A stretch of DNA of 64,000 nucleotides from Ignavibacteria bacterium UBA2360 (lineage in GTDB: Bacteria; Bacteroidota; Ignavibacteria; Tepidaquicellales; OLB5). Below are positions 27,759 to 36,943 of this stretch, in pieces. Position numbers and translations under genes: made by a program. Under the pieces are notes generated by a model, which worked only from the letters and a program-made list of their open reading frames with translations, searched no databases and was not told where the DNA came from. The DNA is taken from the NCBI GenBank assembly GCA_002344125.1, contig DDTQ01000004.1, forward strand, positions 1 through 64,000. The letters are read 5' to 3'. Positions within the stretch are counted from its first letter, which is position 1; the number at the start of each line of letters is the position of its first letter.

Positions 27759-29672
27759 CTAAATTTCTATTTGTGACCCCACTTCAAAAACCCTGTCTGT
27801 TGGTATATCAAAGAATTCAGTAGCCCGCTGTGAGTTGCGGGATAGCAGCGCGAATATTTTCTTTCTGAACCTGTTAAACCCGACTTTATCCTTTACAATC
27901 AGCAGCTCTCTGCCAAGGAAGAATGTGGTTTTTTCCATTTTGATATTAAGACCATTCTTGTTAAGTATTTCTAAGATCTGGGAAATGTTCGCTTTATCCA
28001 TAAATCCGTAATACGCTACCACCCTGTAAAAACCTTCTGTCGGATTTACTATTTCTATGGTTTCTGCCGTGTTCACACGCGGAATTTTTTGATAAATAAT
28101 GCTTAATACAATTATCTGTTTGTGAAGTATCCTGTTATGTTTAAGATTCTTTACCAGCGCAGGCGGTGTACCCTTAGGATTGCTTGACATGTATATCGCC
28201 GTACCCGGAGTAGTTACAACCCTGGTGCTCATCACTTCATCAATAAAACGTTCAATTGGCTGAGTTTGCTCTTCTATTTTCTGAAGCAGGTTTTTCCTTC
28301 CCCAGTTCCAGGTCGTCATTATAAAATATACAGCTATTCCAAGTACCAAAGGAACCCAGCCGCCATGAAGAAGCTTAAGTGAGTTCGCAATGAAGAATGA
28401 AAGGTCAAACGAGATAAAAATTGATGTTAAAACTATTGCTGCAATAACGGGCCATCTCCACTTTCTCATTGCGAAAAACGCCAGGAATGAAGTTATAACC
28501 ATAGTTAATGTGACCGCAATGCCGTATGCCGCCGCAAGATTGCTCGAATTTCTGAATTGAAGAACAAGTATAACTGTGGCAATAAACAGCAGCCAGTTAA
28601 GCTGCGGAATGTATATCTGACCTCTTTCATCCTTTGAGGTATGTATGATCCTCAAACGAGGAAGGTAACCCAATTGAAGTGCTTGTTGTGTCAATGAAAA
28701 CGCTCCTGAAATTACAGCCTGTGATGCGATCACAGTTGCAAGAGTTGCCAAGATTACCATCGGATACAACGCCCACTCCGGGGCCAGATGATAAAACGGA
28801 TTTGAGATAGATTCCGGTTCTCTTAACAGTAATGCCCCTTGCCCAAAGTAGTTAAGCAGTAAACACGGCAGCACATAAACATACCAAACAAACCTTATGG
28901 GTTTCCGGCCAAAATGACCCATATCTGCGTACAATGCTTCGCCTCCCGTCACAACCAGGAACACCGAACCCAGGATCACAAATCCATGAAATCCATTGTT
29001 AATAAAAAAGTTTACGGCATAAATCGGATTCATTGCGGCGAAGATATGCGGATTTTCAACTACAGAAATTGCTCCCAACAGCGCCAGTGTGAAAAACCAT
29101 ACCAGAGTTATAGGACCAAAAACAATTCCAACTTTTGCGGTACCTTTTTTCTGCAGAAAAAACAGAATGAAGAGAATTCCGATTGTAAGGGGAATCACCA
29201 GATGTTCAAAAAACGGGGAGGCTATAGTTAATCCTTCCATGGCACTAAGTACCGAAATTGCCGGAGTAATAATACCATCACCATAAAGCAATGATGCGCC
29301 AAACAGACCAACAGTAATTACCAGAAAGTACACAAATTTCTTTTTTGCCGGCTTTACAAGTTCCATTAAAGCCAGTATCCCGCCTTCGCCTTCATTATCG
29401 GCTCTCATAACAATTAGCAGGTACCAAACTGAAATGAGAAGTACCAATGACCAGAATATCAAAGATAGAACTCCTAATATATTGGCCTCAGTTGGTGCAA
29501 CTCCGTGATGCGGATTAAAACATTCTCTAAGTGCGTATAAAGGACTGGTACCAATATCTCCGTATACTACTCCCAGTGCTCCCAGGGATAGAAAGAGAAA
29601 ATACTTCAGATTTCTTTGAGCGCCATGCTCTTCGGGTGAATTACTATTTGCGGTTTCGGTACTTATTACAAT
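27759..29672 (-). CDS. kup: Potassium uptake protein Kup, with no canonical start codon
   Basis: Kup/HAK/KUP-family K+ symporter with about twelve membrane segments and a C-terminal cytosolic domain. The conserved N-terminal block GALGVVYGDIGTSPLYALRE is encoded at about 29520-29580, upstream of the first usable TTG (29462), so a TTG start would delete the pore motif. Reading that frame back to the stop near 29703, I find no ATG, GTG or TTG; possible starts are ATT at 29672, ATA or ATC, or there is a one-base indel. From 29672 the product is 637 residues, close to E. coli Kup (622). RADNEGEGG and other family blocks are intact downstream. Confidence 0.88.
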   Translation of the reverse strand: MVISTETANSNSPEEHGAQRNLKYFLFLSLGALGVVYGDIGTSPLYALRECFNPHHGVAPTEANILGVLSLIFWSLVLLISVWYLLIVMRADNEGEGGILALMELVKPAKKKFVYFLVITVGLFGASLLYGDGIITPAISVLSAMEGLTIASPFFEHLVIPLTIGILFILFFLQKKGTAKVGIVFGPITLVWFFTLALLGAISVVENPHIFAAMNPIYAVNFFINNGFHGFVILGSVFLVVTGGEALYADMGHFGRKPIRFVWYVYVLPCLLLNYFGQGALLLREPESISNPFYHLAPEWALYPMVILATLATVIASQAVISGAFSLTQQALQLGYLPRLRIIHTSKDERGQIYIPQLNWLLFIATVILVLQFRNSSNLAAAYGIAVTLTMVITSFLAFFAMRKWRWPVIAAIVLTSIFISFDLSFFIANSLKLLHGGWVPLVLGIAVYFIMTTWNWGRKNLLQKIEEQTQPIERFIDEVMSTRVVTTPGTAIYMSSNPKGTPPALVKNLKHNRILHKQIIVLSIIYQKIPRVNTAETIEIVNPTEGFYRVVAYYGFMDKANISQILEILNKNGLNIKMEKTTFFLGRELLIVKDKVGFNRFRKKIFALLSRNSQRATEFFDIPTDRVFEVGSQIEI

Positions 29673-29693
29673 TGTATTTAGTTTAACATCATA

Positions 29694-29719
29694 TTTGATC
29701 CTTCAATTTCAGGATCAAA
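29694..29719. promoter_or_regulatory. Perfect palindrome at the kup 5' end
   Basis: A 9-bp perfect inverted repeat, TTTGATCCT / AGGATCAAA, with an 8-base centre, lies between the candidate kup -7 box and the reading frame. It could be an operator for a dimeric regulator or an mRNA hairpin at the ribosome entry site. It also contains the stop codon that closes the kup frame upstream. Confidence 0.5.
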
Positions 29720-29726
29720 CTGAAAA

Positions 29727-29757
29727 CAAATTTAACAAATTCAAAATCATTAAAAAA
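29727..29757 (-). promoter_or_regulatory. Candidate kup promoter
   Basis: On the minus strand, TAAATTTG (29734-29727) fits TAnnTTTG exactly, with TTT instead of TTG 20 bases upstream (29757-29755). It would start transcription near 29720, just before the palindrome. Confidence 0.4.
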
Positions 29758-29861
29758 CTTATAATTCAATACTTATTTTGAACTAATATTTTTTTCATTT
29801 TGTTGAAATAACTGAAAATTGCACTTTCAATTAAAAAATCATAAAATTATATTGCGTAATC

Positions 29862-30164
29862 ATGAGCAGAATATTATTTCAGATAAATTACGATGTTCAT
29901 CCCGAAAAAAGGGATGATTACCTGGCTGCTGCCAAAGAACTTGAAGCTTACATTAGATCAAAAACTGACCATAACTACATGGTTGTTGAAGATAAGAACA
30001 AAGCTAACAGTTTTACCGAAGTTTACATACTTAAGGATGAAGCGGAATTTGAAGGACTTGAAGATGAAATGGATGATACCATCTACGGCCTTACTACAAA
30101 GATCTTAAGCCAGTATGTTGTTGACGGGAAAACACGGTATTATACTCATTACGAGATAGACTGA
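29862..30164 (+). CDS. Small hypothetical protein, possible dimeric alpha/beta-barrel fold
   Basis: 100 residues, acidic, no signal peptide. The pattern of a strand (RILFQINYDVHP), helix (DDYLAAAKELEAYIRS), strand (NYMVVEDK), strand (NSFTEVYILKDEAEF), helix and final strand (KTRYYTHYEID) resembles ferredoxin-like antibiotic-monooxygenase (ABM) dimers, but I recognise no catalytic residues. It stands alone between kup (divergent) and the PgpH-like gene. Function unknown. Confidence 0.65.
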   Translation: MSRILFQINYDVHPEKRDDYLAAAKELEAYIRSKTDHNYMVVEDKNKANSFTEVYILKDEAEFEGLEDEMDDTIYGLTTKILSQYVVDGKTRYYTHYEID

Positions 30165-30282
30165 TAGTTTGTTTTTTTCCCGGGGTTATTTGCAGAATTG
30201 GCTTTAATTCCTGCTATACCTTTATATCTGGACACTTAAGAAGCAATTTTATTGTTAATTTAGTCCGGAACATAAGAAAAAA

Positions 30283-32508
30283 TTGGCAAAACTCAGTAAA
30301 AATAAAAGAGAGTTTAAAACCGATAAGACGGTGAAGTTCTTTATTGCCTTTATTACAGTTATTCTCATAACTGCCATGTTTCCAAGTACTGAAACTATCG
30401 AAACTGACTACATGACCGGAATGGTCTGGAGCAAAGAGGACCTTATTGCCCCGTTCAGTTTTCCCGTATATAAGAGTGAATCGGTTTATTCTAAAGAAGT
30501 TGGTGAAGCCCGAAGCAAAGTTTACCCTGTATTTGATGTGAATATTCAAAAAGCCGGCGAAAACAACTGGCTTGATTCAGTGAACAGTCAGTTTGCCCGC
30601 CTGACAAAAGTTTCTGATTATGAAACCGAGCTTGAAAAAGAGAAATCGCTTCCTGAACAAAGACGCACTACAAGCGAACAGACTCTTAACAAACTCAAAT
30701 CTGAACTCAGTTTCACGCTTACTGAAGCTGAGTGGAATAGTCTCAAAACTACTCTTGGGAATCCCCAAACCTCAGACGCATTCAAAAAAAAGATCATACA
30801 GTCAATTAACCAGGTTTACGATAAAAAGATAATTGATTTACCGAAATCCGGAATTACTTCCGGTAAGATCTCTTTCATAAAGAATAAAGTTGAAGAAAGT
30901 GTGGATCTTTCCGAAGTGCGTGACCTCAACGAAGTTGATAAGATACTTAATAATGACTTTACAAGCTATTTTAAGAATGAAGAGCTTGCCGCAATTTCAC
31001 TTAAAATAGCAAAACTCTATATCTACCCTGACTATATCTACAACGAAGCGGAAACTCAGAAGATACTTTCATCAGTAACCGATGCAGTACCCAAAACATT
31101 CGGGTTGGTGCGCGAAAATGAAAGGATCATAAGCAAACATGAACCGATAAATGAAGTTGCGAAGCTGAAACTTGAATCTTACAAAAAGATACGCAATGAA
31201 CAAATGGGCTCAAGTGATTACTACCTGCAGCAGGTGGGACGTTTTCTTTTTGTTCTGCTGATGATTTTTTTACTCGGTATTTTCCTCTATAAAATGAGAG
31301 CATCCATTTTTGATGACAATTTAAAGCTTATACTGATATCAACAATACTGCTGCTTCAATGCCTGCTCTCTTATCTTAGCCTCCAGCTGCAGATCAATTA
31401 CCCAATCGAATATATCATCTTCGTTCCCGTAGCAGCTATGCTGCTTACAATTATCTTTGACTCAAGGGTTGCCGTGTATGCTATTATGATAATATGCATC
31501 CTGGTTTCAGCGGTTCGCGGGGGTGATTATGATATACTTATTCCTAATTTTGCCGCTTCTGTGCTTGTGGTCTATTCTGTACGTGATATTAAAAAGCGGT
31601 CGCAGATATTCATTTCAATGATCTATATACTCCTGGGGTATTTTGCGGCTATCATAGCCATCGGGCTTGAACGTTATGAAGATATTAATGTGATAAAAAA
31701 TCAGCTTATCGGTGCCGGGCTAAACGCTATACTTTCACCAATTTTAGCTTACGGCTTGCTTATATTTTATGAGAAAGTTTTCAGAGTGGCAACTGATCTG
31801 GTTTTTCTGGAGCTTAGTGACTTTAATAATCCGCTGCTTCGCGATCTCTCTTCCAAAGCGCCCGGTACATTCCATCATTCAATAATTATGGGTAACCTCT
31901 CCGAACAGGCTGCCAAGGAAATTGGAGCGAACCAGATCCTTGCAAGAGTAGGATGCTATTACCATGATATTGGAAAGATGATGAACCCTGATTATTTTGT
32001 TGAAAACCAAATGGATTCTAATAAGCATGAAGAGCTGAATCCATCGCTTAGCGCAAAAATGATCATAGCGCATGTTAAAAATGGCATAAAAATGGCGGAA
32101 AGATTCAGATTGCCAAAAGAAATTATCGATTTCATACCAATGCACCATGGGACAAACCTGGTTTCTTATTTTTATGCGAAGGCGCGTACTGATGAAGGTG
32201 AAATAGATACTTCGCATGAATATATTTACAGGTACCCGGGGCCAAAACCGCAAACCAAAGAAACCGGGATAGTAATGCTTGCCGATTCTGTTGAAGCCGC
32301 CACCCGCTCAATAGAAGATCCGACACCGGCTAAACTTGAAACGCAGATAAGCGAAATTATAAGGGCTAGATTTCTTGACGGCGAGCTTGATGAATGCGAT
32401 CTCACTTTAAAAGACCTGATAAAGATAAAACAAAGTTTCCTTAAAACTGTTGTTGGAATTCATCACCACAGAATTAAGTATCCTGAAAATGCTGAAGAAG
32501 AAGATTGA
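30283..32508 (+). CDS. PgpH-like 7TM-HD phosphohydrolase (probable c-di-AMP phosphodiesterase)
   Basis: 741 residues. One N-terminal membrane segment is followed by an extracytoplasmic 7TMR-HDED region (about 50-310), seven membrane segments (about 315-510), and a cytosolic HD domain (about 525-700). HD-domain motifs are GTFHHSIIMGN, the metal pair H561-D562 in YYHDIGKM, and IPMHHGT. This architecture is that of PgpH, which hydrolyses c-di-AMP to pApA in Firmicutes and is common in Bacteroidota. The start is a TTG. It overlaps the Xer recombinase gene by 20 nt. It lies next to kup, a type of transporter often controlled by c-di-AMP. Confidence 0.92.
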   Translation: MAKLSKNKREFKTDKTVKFFIAFITVILITAMFPSTETIETDYMTGMVWSKEDLIAPFSFPVYKSESVYSKEVGEARSKVYPVFDVNIQKAGENNWLDSVNSQFARLTKVSDYETELEKEKSLPEQRRTTSEQTLNKLKSELSFTLTEAEWNSLKTTLGNPQTSDAFKKKIIQSINQVYDKKIIDLPKSGITSGKISFIKNKVEESVDLSEVRDLNEVDKILNNDFTSYFKNEELAAISLKIAKLYIYPDYIYNEAETQKILSSVTDAVPKTFGLVRENERIISKHEPINEVAKLKLESYKKIRNEQMGSSDYYLQQVGRFLFVLLMIFLLGIFLYKMRASIFDDNLKLILISTILLLQCLLSYLSLQLQINYPIEYIIFVPVAAMLLTIIFDSRVAVYAIMIICILVSAVRGGDYDILIPNFAASVLVVYSVRDIKKRSQIFISMIYILLGYFAAIIAIGLERYEDINVIKNQLIGAGLNAILSPILAYGLLIFYEKVFRVATDLVFLELSDFNNPLLRDLSSKAPGTFHHSIIMGNLSEQAAKEIGANQILARVGCYYHDIGKMMNPDYFVENQMDSNKHEELNPSLSAKMIIAHVKNGIKMAERFRLPKEIIDFIPMHHGTNLVSYFYAKARTDEGEIDTSHEYIYRYPGPKPQTKETGIVMLADSVEAATRSIEDPTPAKLETQISEIIRARFLDGELDECDLTLKDLIKIKQSFLKTVVGIHHHRIKYPENAEEED

Positions 32509-33421
32509 AAGATCAGTTTCAGTTGATACCAAAAAACACCAGATGCAAAGCTTCCTGCTTTACCTGGAGCTTGAAAGATCCCTTTCGCCAAACACAATCC
32601 ATTCTTATTCATTTGATCTGGATAAATTCAGGTTGTTCCTGGATGAGCTGAATGTTCGTGGATTTGAGGATGTTGAAGAATCACACATAGAAAAATTCCT
32701 TGCGGTACTTAAAAAAGATCTTAAAGCCGCGTCAACTGCCAGAATGCTCTCTGCACTCAGGCAATTTTATGATCATTTGATAGATTCTAAATCCTGTGAT
32801 ATAAAACTAAATCCACTGGAATTTTTCGACTCACCAAAACTCGTCAGAAAATTGCCGGATGTACTTACCATCGAAGAAATTGAAAAGCTGCTCGCGCAGC
32901 CTGATGTGAATACGCCTCTCGGTTTGCGGGATAAAACCATACTCGAAATTATGTATGCCTGCGGATTAAGAGTAAGCGAAGTTCTGACTCTAAAAACCTC
33001 AAATATCCTGTATTCTGATGAAGTTGTTCGTGTTATTGGGAAAGGCTCAAAGGAAAGAATTGTGCCGATTGCCGCTTCAACTCTTGAATGGATAAAGTTG
33101 TACATAGAAAAGTCCAGAACCGTGATTTCCGGACCGCATTCTGAAGAAGATCTGTTCCTGAACTGGCGGGGGAGGAAGCTTTCCAGAATGGCAATTTGGG
33201 ATATCATCAACAAATATACCAAACTAACAGGGATCCAAAAGCAGATACACCCGCACATCCTTCGGCACTCATTTGCTACGCATCTGCTTGAAGGCGGAGC
33301 CGACCTGCGGTCAATCCAGGAAATGCTGGGTCACGCCGATATAAGCACCACTCAAATTTACACTCATGTAGATATTACTTATCTTAAACAGGTTCATAAG
33401 GAATTCCATCCGCGGGGGTAA
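32489..33421 (+). CDS. Tyrosine site-specific recombinase (XerC/XerD-like)
   Basis: About 310 residues. The N-terminal SAM-like DNA-binding domain begins FLLYLELERSLSPNTIHSYSFDL, which is typical of XerD. Catalytic-domain motifs are YACGLRVSEVL (first Arg), the Lys in GKGSKERIVP, HPHILRHSFATHLL (H-x2-R), LGHADISTTQIYTH (His and nucleophilic Tyr). These suggest a housekeeping dimer-resolution recombinase rather than a phage integrase. The ATG at 32489 fits the family length better than the ATG-less extension to 32450; the ATG at 32543 is also possible. XerC and XerD cannot be separated here. Confidence 0.92.
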   Translation: MLKKKIERSVSVDTKKHQMQSFLLYLELERSLSPNTIHSYSFDLDKFRLFLDELNVRGFEDVEESHIEKFLAVLKKDLKAASTARMLSALRQFYDHLIDSKSCDIKLNPLEFFDSPKLVRKLPDVLTIEEIEKLLAQPDVNTPLGLRDKTILEIMYACGLRVSEVLTLKTSNILYSDEVVRVIGKGSKERIVPIAASTLEWIKLYIEKSRTVISGPHSEEDLFLNWRGRKLSRMAIWDIINKYTKLTGIQKQIHPHILRHSFATHLLEGGADLRSIQEMLGHADISTTQIYTHVDITYLKQVHKEFHPRG

Positions 33422-33491
33422 TTTTTAAATCCTGATCGAAGTGCTTAAATTTCAATGCCCGGTACAATAAAGAAGGTCATAAAAAACAGAT

Positions 33492-34910
33492 TTACTTCTT
33501 GCTAAGCACGTCATCCTTTATCTCATGTAAGTACTTCAAAGCTGCTTCATATTCATTCGGGATTATACCATCCAGTATAGCTTCTTCAATTGCTGTCTTC
33601 AGCATTCCAACCTCTCTTGAAGGCTGTAAATTACAGATTTTCATGATTTCTTCCCCGCGTACAGGTGACTGGAAATTGCGGATATTATCACGTTCTTCAA
33701 CTTCGGCAACTTTTCTTTCAACGCTGTCGAAGTTTTCCAGGTATTTTTTAACTTTACCCGGGTCCTTAGATGTAATATCTGCTCTGCAAAGTGTAAATAG
33801 GTCCTCAATATCGTCACCGGCATCAAAAATAAGCCTGCGAATTGCGGAATCAGTCACATTCTCATTCGCTAATGCGATAGGTCTTAAGTGCAGTCTTACA
33901 AGTTTTTCCACATACGGCAGTTTATCAAAAGGCAGCTTAAGCTTTGTAAATATCTTTCTCTGCCAGCGCGCGCCAAGCTCTTCATGACCGTGGAAGGTCC
34001 AGCCCGTACCCTCCACAAATCTCTTCGTAGGGGGTTTAGCTATATCATGCATCAAAGCTGCGAAGCGCAGCCATAGGTTATCCGTCTTTTCTGAGATGTT
34101 ATCCACAACCTGCAGTGTGTGCCAAAATACATCCTTATGGTGAAAATCTTTGCGCTGGTCAATGCCTTCAAGGTTATGAACTTCCGGAAAAATTATCTCC
34201 ATTAATCCTGATTTGAATAATAATTTCAATCCAATAGAAGGTTTTTTGGATGTAAGAATTTTCAGGAATTCATCAGTTATTCTTTCCTGTGATACAACAG
34301 TATCACTGCCTTTTACTATCCTTATCCTCTCACGCATCAGCTTGATAGCGTGGAAAGTATCACCTGCAATTTCAAAGCCAAGCTGTGATGCGAAACGGCA
34401 TGCGCGCATCATTCTAAGAGGGTCATCGCTGAATGTTTTTTCCGGTTCAAGCGGGGTGCGAAGCACCCTCTCCTTAAGGTCAACCAATCCTTCAAAAAGA
34501 TCAATGATCTCATTTTTATCGTTATTCAGCGAAACCGCAAGCGCGTTTACCGTGAAATCCCGCCGTGAAAGGTCTTCCTGCAGGTCAGCAAATTCAATTT
34601 CGGGCTTTCGGGAATTGCTGCTGTAACTTTCCTTCCTTGCTGAGGCAAATTCTACTTTTGTTTCATCTATTTCAAGCAGGGCAGTGCCGAATTTTTTATA
34701 TATCGCTGAAAGCGGTTTGCCGAATTCTGAGCTTACAGTTTCAGCAAAAGCGATACCATCACCTATAACTGTAATATCAATATCTGTCTTGTTAAGGTTC
34801 AGCAATTTATCGCGCACGTATCCGCCGACAACGTATGCCTGAACATTGTTTTTTACAGCTATTCGTGATATCTTTTTTAAAGTAATATTTGAACCGATGA
34901 AGTCTGTCAA
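33492..34910 (-). CDS. CCA tRNA nucleotidyltransferase / poly(A) polymerase family with HD domain
   Basis: Class II nucleotidyltransferase that adds or repairs the 3' CCA of tRNA. The head domain shows VVGGYVRDKLLN and the metal motif TDIDITVIG; RRDFTVNALAVSL and DPLRMMRACRFASQLGF are the binding-loop and A/C-specificity region signatures. A C-terminal HD domain has MHDIAKPPT and HGHEELGA. At 472 residues it fits HD-containing bacterial CCA enzymes. It overlaps the upstream Gfo/Idh gene by four bases and ends the minus-strand operon. Confidence 0.92.
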   Translation of the reverse strand: MTDFIGSNITLKKISRIAVKNNVQAYVVGGYVRDKLLNLNKTDIDITVIGDGIAFAETVSSEFGKPLSAIYKKFGTALLEIDETKVEFASARKESYSSNSRKPEIEFADLQEDLSRRDFTVNALAVSLNNDKNEIIDLFEGLVDLKERVLRTPLEPEKTFSDDPLRMMRACRFASQLGFEIAGDTFHAIKLMRERIRIVKGSDTVVSQERITDEFLKILTSKKPSIGLKLLFKSGLMEIIFPEVHNLEGIDQRKDFHHKDVFWHTLQVVDNISEKTDNLWLRFAALMHDIAKPPTKRFVEGTGWTFHGHEELGARWQRKIFTKLKLPFDKLPYVEKLVRLHLRPIALANENVTDSAIRRLIFDAGDDIEDLFTLCRADITSKDPGKVKKYLENFDSVERKVAEVEERDNIRNFQSPVRGEEIMKICNLQPSREVGMLKTAIEEAILDGIIPNEYEAALKYLHEIKDDVLSKK

Positions 34911-35908
34911 TTCCCCTGATTCCCGTTCTTAATTATCTGTATTATCTTATCAGCAACTTCAACTGCTTCTTTCCCTGCTGTCAGTGTTACTTTTACCGGC
35001 TTATTTGTGAGCACGCTTTCAAAAAATGATTCAAGCTCATTTTTGATCGGATTTATGTTTTCCGGATTTTCCGGTTTGGGCTCATCGTAAACTATTTTTT
35101 TCGTATCATTCAGGTCAAATGTCATACCCGTTGCTTCGGTCTCTTTATCTGTAAGCCTGAAAACTTCTGATTTGTTGTTAAGAAAATCAACTGAAATATA
35201 CGCGTTGTTCTGAAATATCCTCATCTTACGCATTTTTTTCAGTGATATCCTGCTGGATGTTAAGTTGGCTACACAGCCGCTTTCCAGTGTAAGCCTAGCA
35301 TTGGCAATATCAATTTCATCTGAAATAACGGCTACGCCGTTTGCGTCAATTTTTTTCACTTTTGATTTTGCCAGGTGAAGTATTATGTCAATATCATGTA
35401 TCATCAGGTCCTGTATTACAGATACATCCGTGCCCCTTGGGTTAAACTGCGCAAGCCTGTGTGATTCAATGAACATCGGTTTCATTTCAAACCTTTCAAG
35501 CGCTACAAGGGCGGGATTGAACCTTTCAACATGACCAACCTGTATCTTAACAGGCTTACCTTCAGCCTGTTTTATCAATGCCTCTGCTTCGCTCAACGAA
35601 CCGGTAACCGGTTTTTCTATGAACACATTAATATCTTTGTTCAGCGCTTTTGATGCGATTTCAAAATGCGTTGATGTAGGCGTAACTATGATCAGTGTAT
35701 CTGTTTCCCTCAGCAGCTCATCAATGGAATTGTACGCTTTTACTTTATATTCGCCGCTTACGGCGGCGGCTGTTTCTGTATCTGGATCAAATATACCTTT
35801 GAACTTTATACGCGGATCAGTTTTCGCTATTTCGCTTATCAGTCTTGTATGGATCTTACCTAAATGTCCGCAGCCTGCCAGACCTATATTTAAAATTTTA
35901 TCTGCCAA
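34907..35908 (-). CDS. Gfo/Idh/MocA-family NAD(P)-dependent oxidoreductase
   Basis: 333 residues. The N-terminal Rossmann fold begins ILNIGLAGCGHLGKIHTR. NVFIEKPVTGSLSEAE has the catalytic-side E-K-P motif, and the C-terminal alpha/beta domain follows (VQDLMIHDIDIILHL, the conserved histidine region). Family members oxidise or dehydrate sugars, sugar nucleotides or inositols. An LPS sugar step similar to UDP-N-acetylglucosamine 3-dehydrogenase is possible but unproven. Middle gene of an operon with EamA upstream and the CCA enzyme downstream. Confidence 0.9.
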   Translation of the reverse strand: MADKILNIGLAGCGHLGKIHTRLISEIAKTDPRIKFKGIFDPDTETAAAVSGEYKVKAYNSIDELLRETDTLIIVTPTSTHFEIASKALNKDINVFIEKPVTGSLSEAEALIKQAEGKPVKIQVGHVERFNPALVALERFEMKPMFIESHRLAQFNPRGTDVSVIQDLMIHDIDIILHLAKSKVKKIDANGVAVISDEIDIANARLTLESGCVANLTSSRISLKKMRKMRIFQNNAYISVDFLNNKSEVFRLTDKETEATGMTFDLNDTKKIVYDEPKPENPENINPIKNELESFFESVLTNKPVKVTLTAGKEAVEVADKIIQIIKNGNQGN

Positions 35909-35927
35909 TTGTTATAAAATTTATTGG

Positions 35928-36809
35928 TTAAGAAATATCTATGCTTACGCGGTGCATTACGAACACACCAAGCAAAGTGATTGCGGAGCCGATTATGAAG
36001 TAAACAGAAATATGCTCCGATAGAAATATAATTGAAAATAATACAGTAAGCAGTGGAGAAATATTTGAAAGCGTTGTCAGCTTGCTTACGGCTATATTTT
36101 TAAGCGCGTAATACCACACAAAATACGCCAGGTAGGCCACAACCACCGAAAGATAGAAGAAACCTATGATTCCCTTATATGTTAAATGCGCCAGAGTGAA
36201 GTTAGGCAGGTCATAAATGAACAGTGGAATGTAAAACACACTGCCGGCCAGGAAAACAAACGTTGAGGTCTTAAGTGCGCCGTATTTTTCAATGGTGCGT
36301 TTGCCAAGCGTTAAATACATTGAAAATGTTAAAACAGCGAACAGAAGCAGAACGTCTCCCCTTATAACATTGCTATCAACATTAACCTGAGTTAAGCCTT
36401 CGTAAAAAATGAAAAAAATGCCAACAACGGTAAGGAGAATTGAAAACAGTTTTGAGTAATTGAATTTTTCGTAGTTGAACAAAACAGCTACAATATAGGC
36501 GTAAACTGGGTTAAGTGAATAAATTATCCCGCTGTGCGAAGCGTATGATAGTTTTATTCCCGTCAGGAAGAAGAATTGGTTAAGCGGAATGCAAAGCAGC
36601 GCAAGTAAAATAAGCCGCGGGTAATCTTTTTTATCAAATTTCAGATCAAGCTTCCGGAATTTCAGTGTGATATAAAACAATATGGCTGCGAAGCCGAAAC
36701 GGAAAAACCCGAATGAAAGCGGTGATATTTCCGCTACTGAAAGCTTGGCGAATATGGGTGTAAAAGTTGCTGCCAGTGTTATGAACACCAGCAGCATAAC
36801 ATTTTTCAT
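35928..36809 (-). CDS. DMT-superfamily transporter with two EamA domains
   Basis: 293 residues and about ten hydrophobic segments in two repeats, each starting with a conserved pattern (FTPIFAKLSVAEISPLSFGFFRFGF; YGALKTSTFVFLAGSVFYIPL). Such drug/metabolite transporters export amino acids, nucleosides or other metabolites. The substrate is not predictable. Its ATG overlaps the stop codon of the 33-residue basic ORF in TAATG, so translation of the two is likely coupled. Confidence 0.9.
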   Translation of the reverse strand: MKNVMLLVFITLAATFTPIFAKLSVAEISPLSFGFFRFGFAAILFYITLKFRKLDLKFDKKDYPRLILLALLCIPLNQFFFLTGIKLSYASHSGIIYSLNPVYAYIVAVLFNYEKFNYSKLFSILLTVVGIFFIFYEGLTQVNVDSNVIRGDVLLLFAVLTFSMYLTLGKRTIEKYGALKTSTFVFLAGSVFYIPLFIYDLPNFTLAHLTYKGIIGFFYLSVVVAYLAYFVWYYALKNIAVSKLTTLSNISPLLTVLFSIIFLSEHISVYFIIGSAITLLGVFVMHRVSIDIS

Positions 36810-36910
36810 TATTTCTTTGTAGCCTTAGCTTTTGATTCTTTTAATTTTGCTTTTGCCTTTGACTGCTTTTTTCTGTGTTTGCCTGCTACTTTTTTTAATT
36901 TTTTGTTCAT
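36809..36910 (-). CDS. 33-residue lysine-rich basic protein
   Basis: A short ORF encoding MNKKLKKVAGKHRKKQ followed by SKAKAKLKESKAKATKK. Over half the residues are Lys or Arg, and no acidic residue occurs except one Glu. It sits between the aldolase and EamA genes, overlaps the EamA start by TAATG, and has its own ATG with no strong Shine-Dalgarno. The composition suggests a nucleic-acid- or ribosome-associated peptide. I do not recognise a family. Confidence 0.55.
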   Translation of the reverse strand: MNKKLKKVAGKHRKKQSKAKAKLKESKAKATKK

Positions 36911-36943
36911 TTTGTTTTTATGGTTTATAAAAAATTATTTATT

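Noticed and set aside
32489..33421. Xer recombinase as an integrase of a mobile island
   Set aside because: Full XerD-like length and motifs, overlap with a housekeeping phosphodiesterase gene, and no att-like repeats or cargo nearby.
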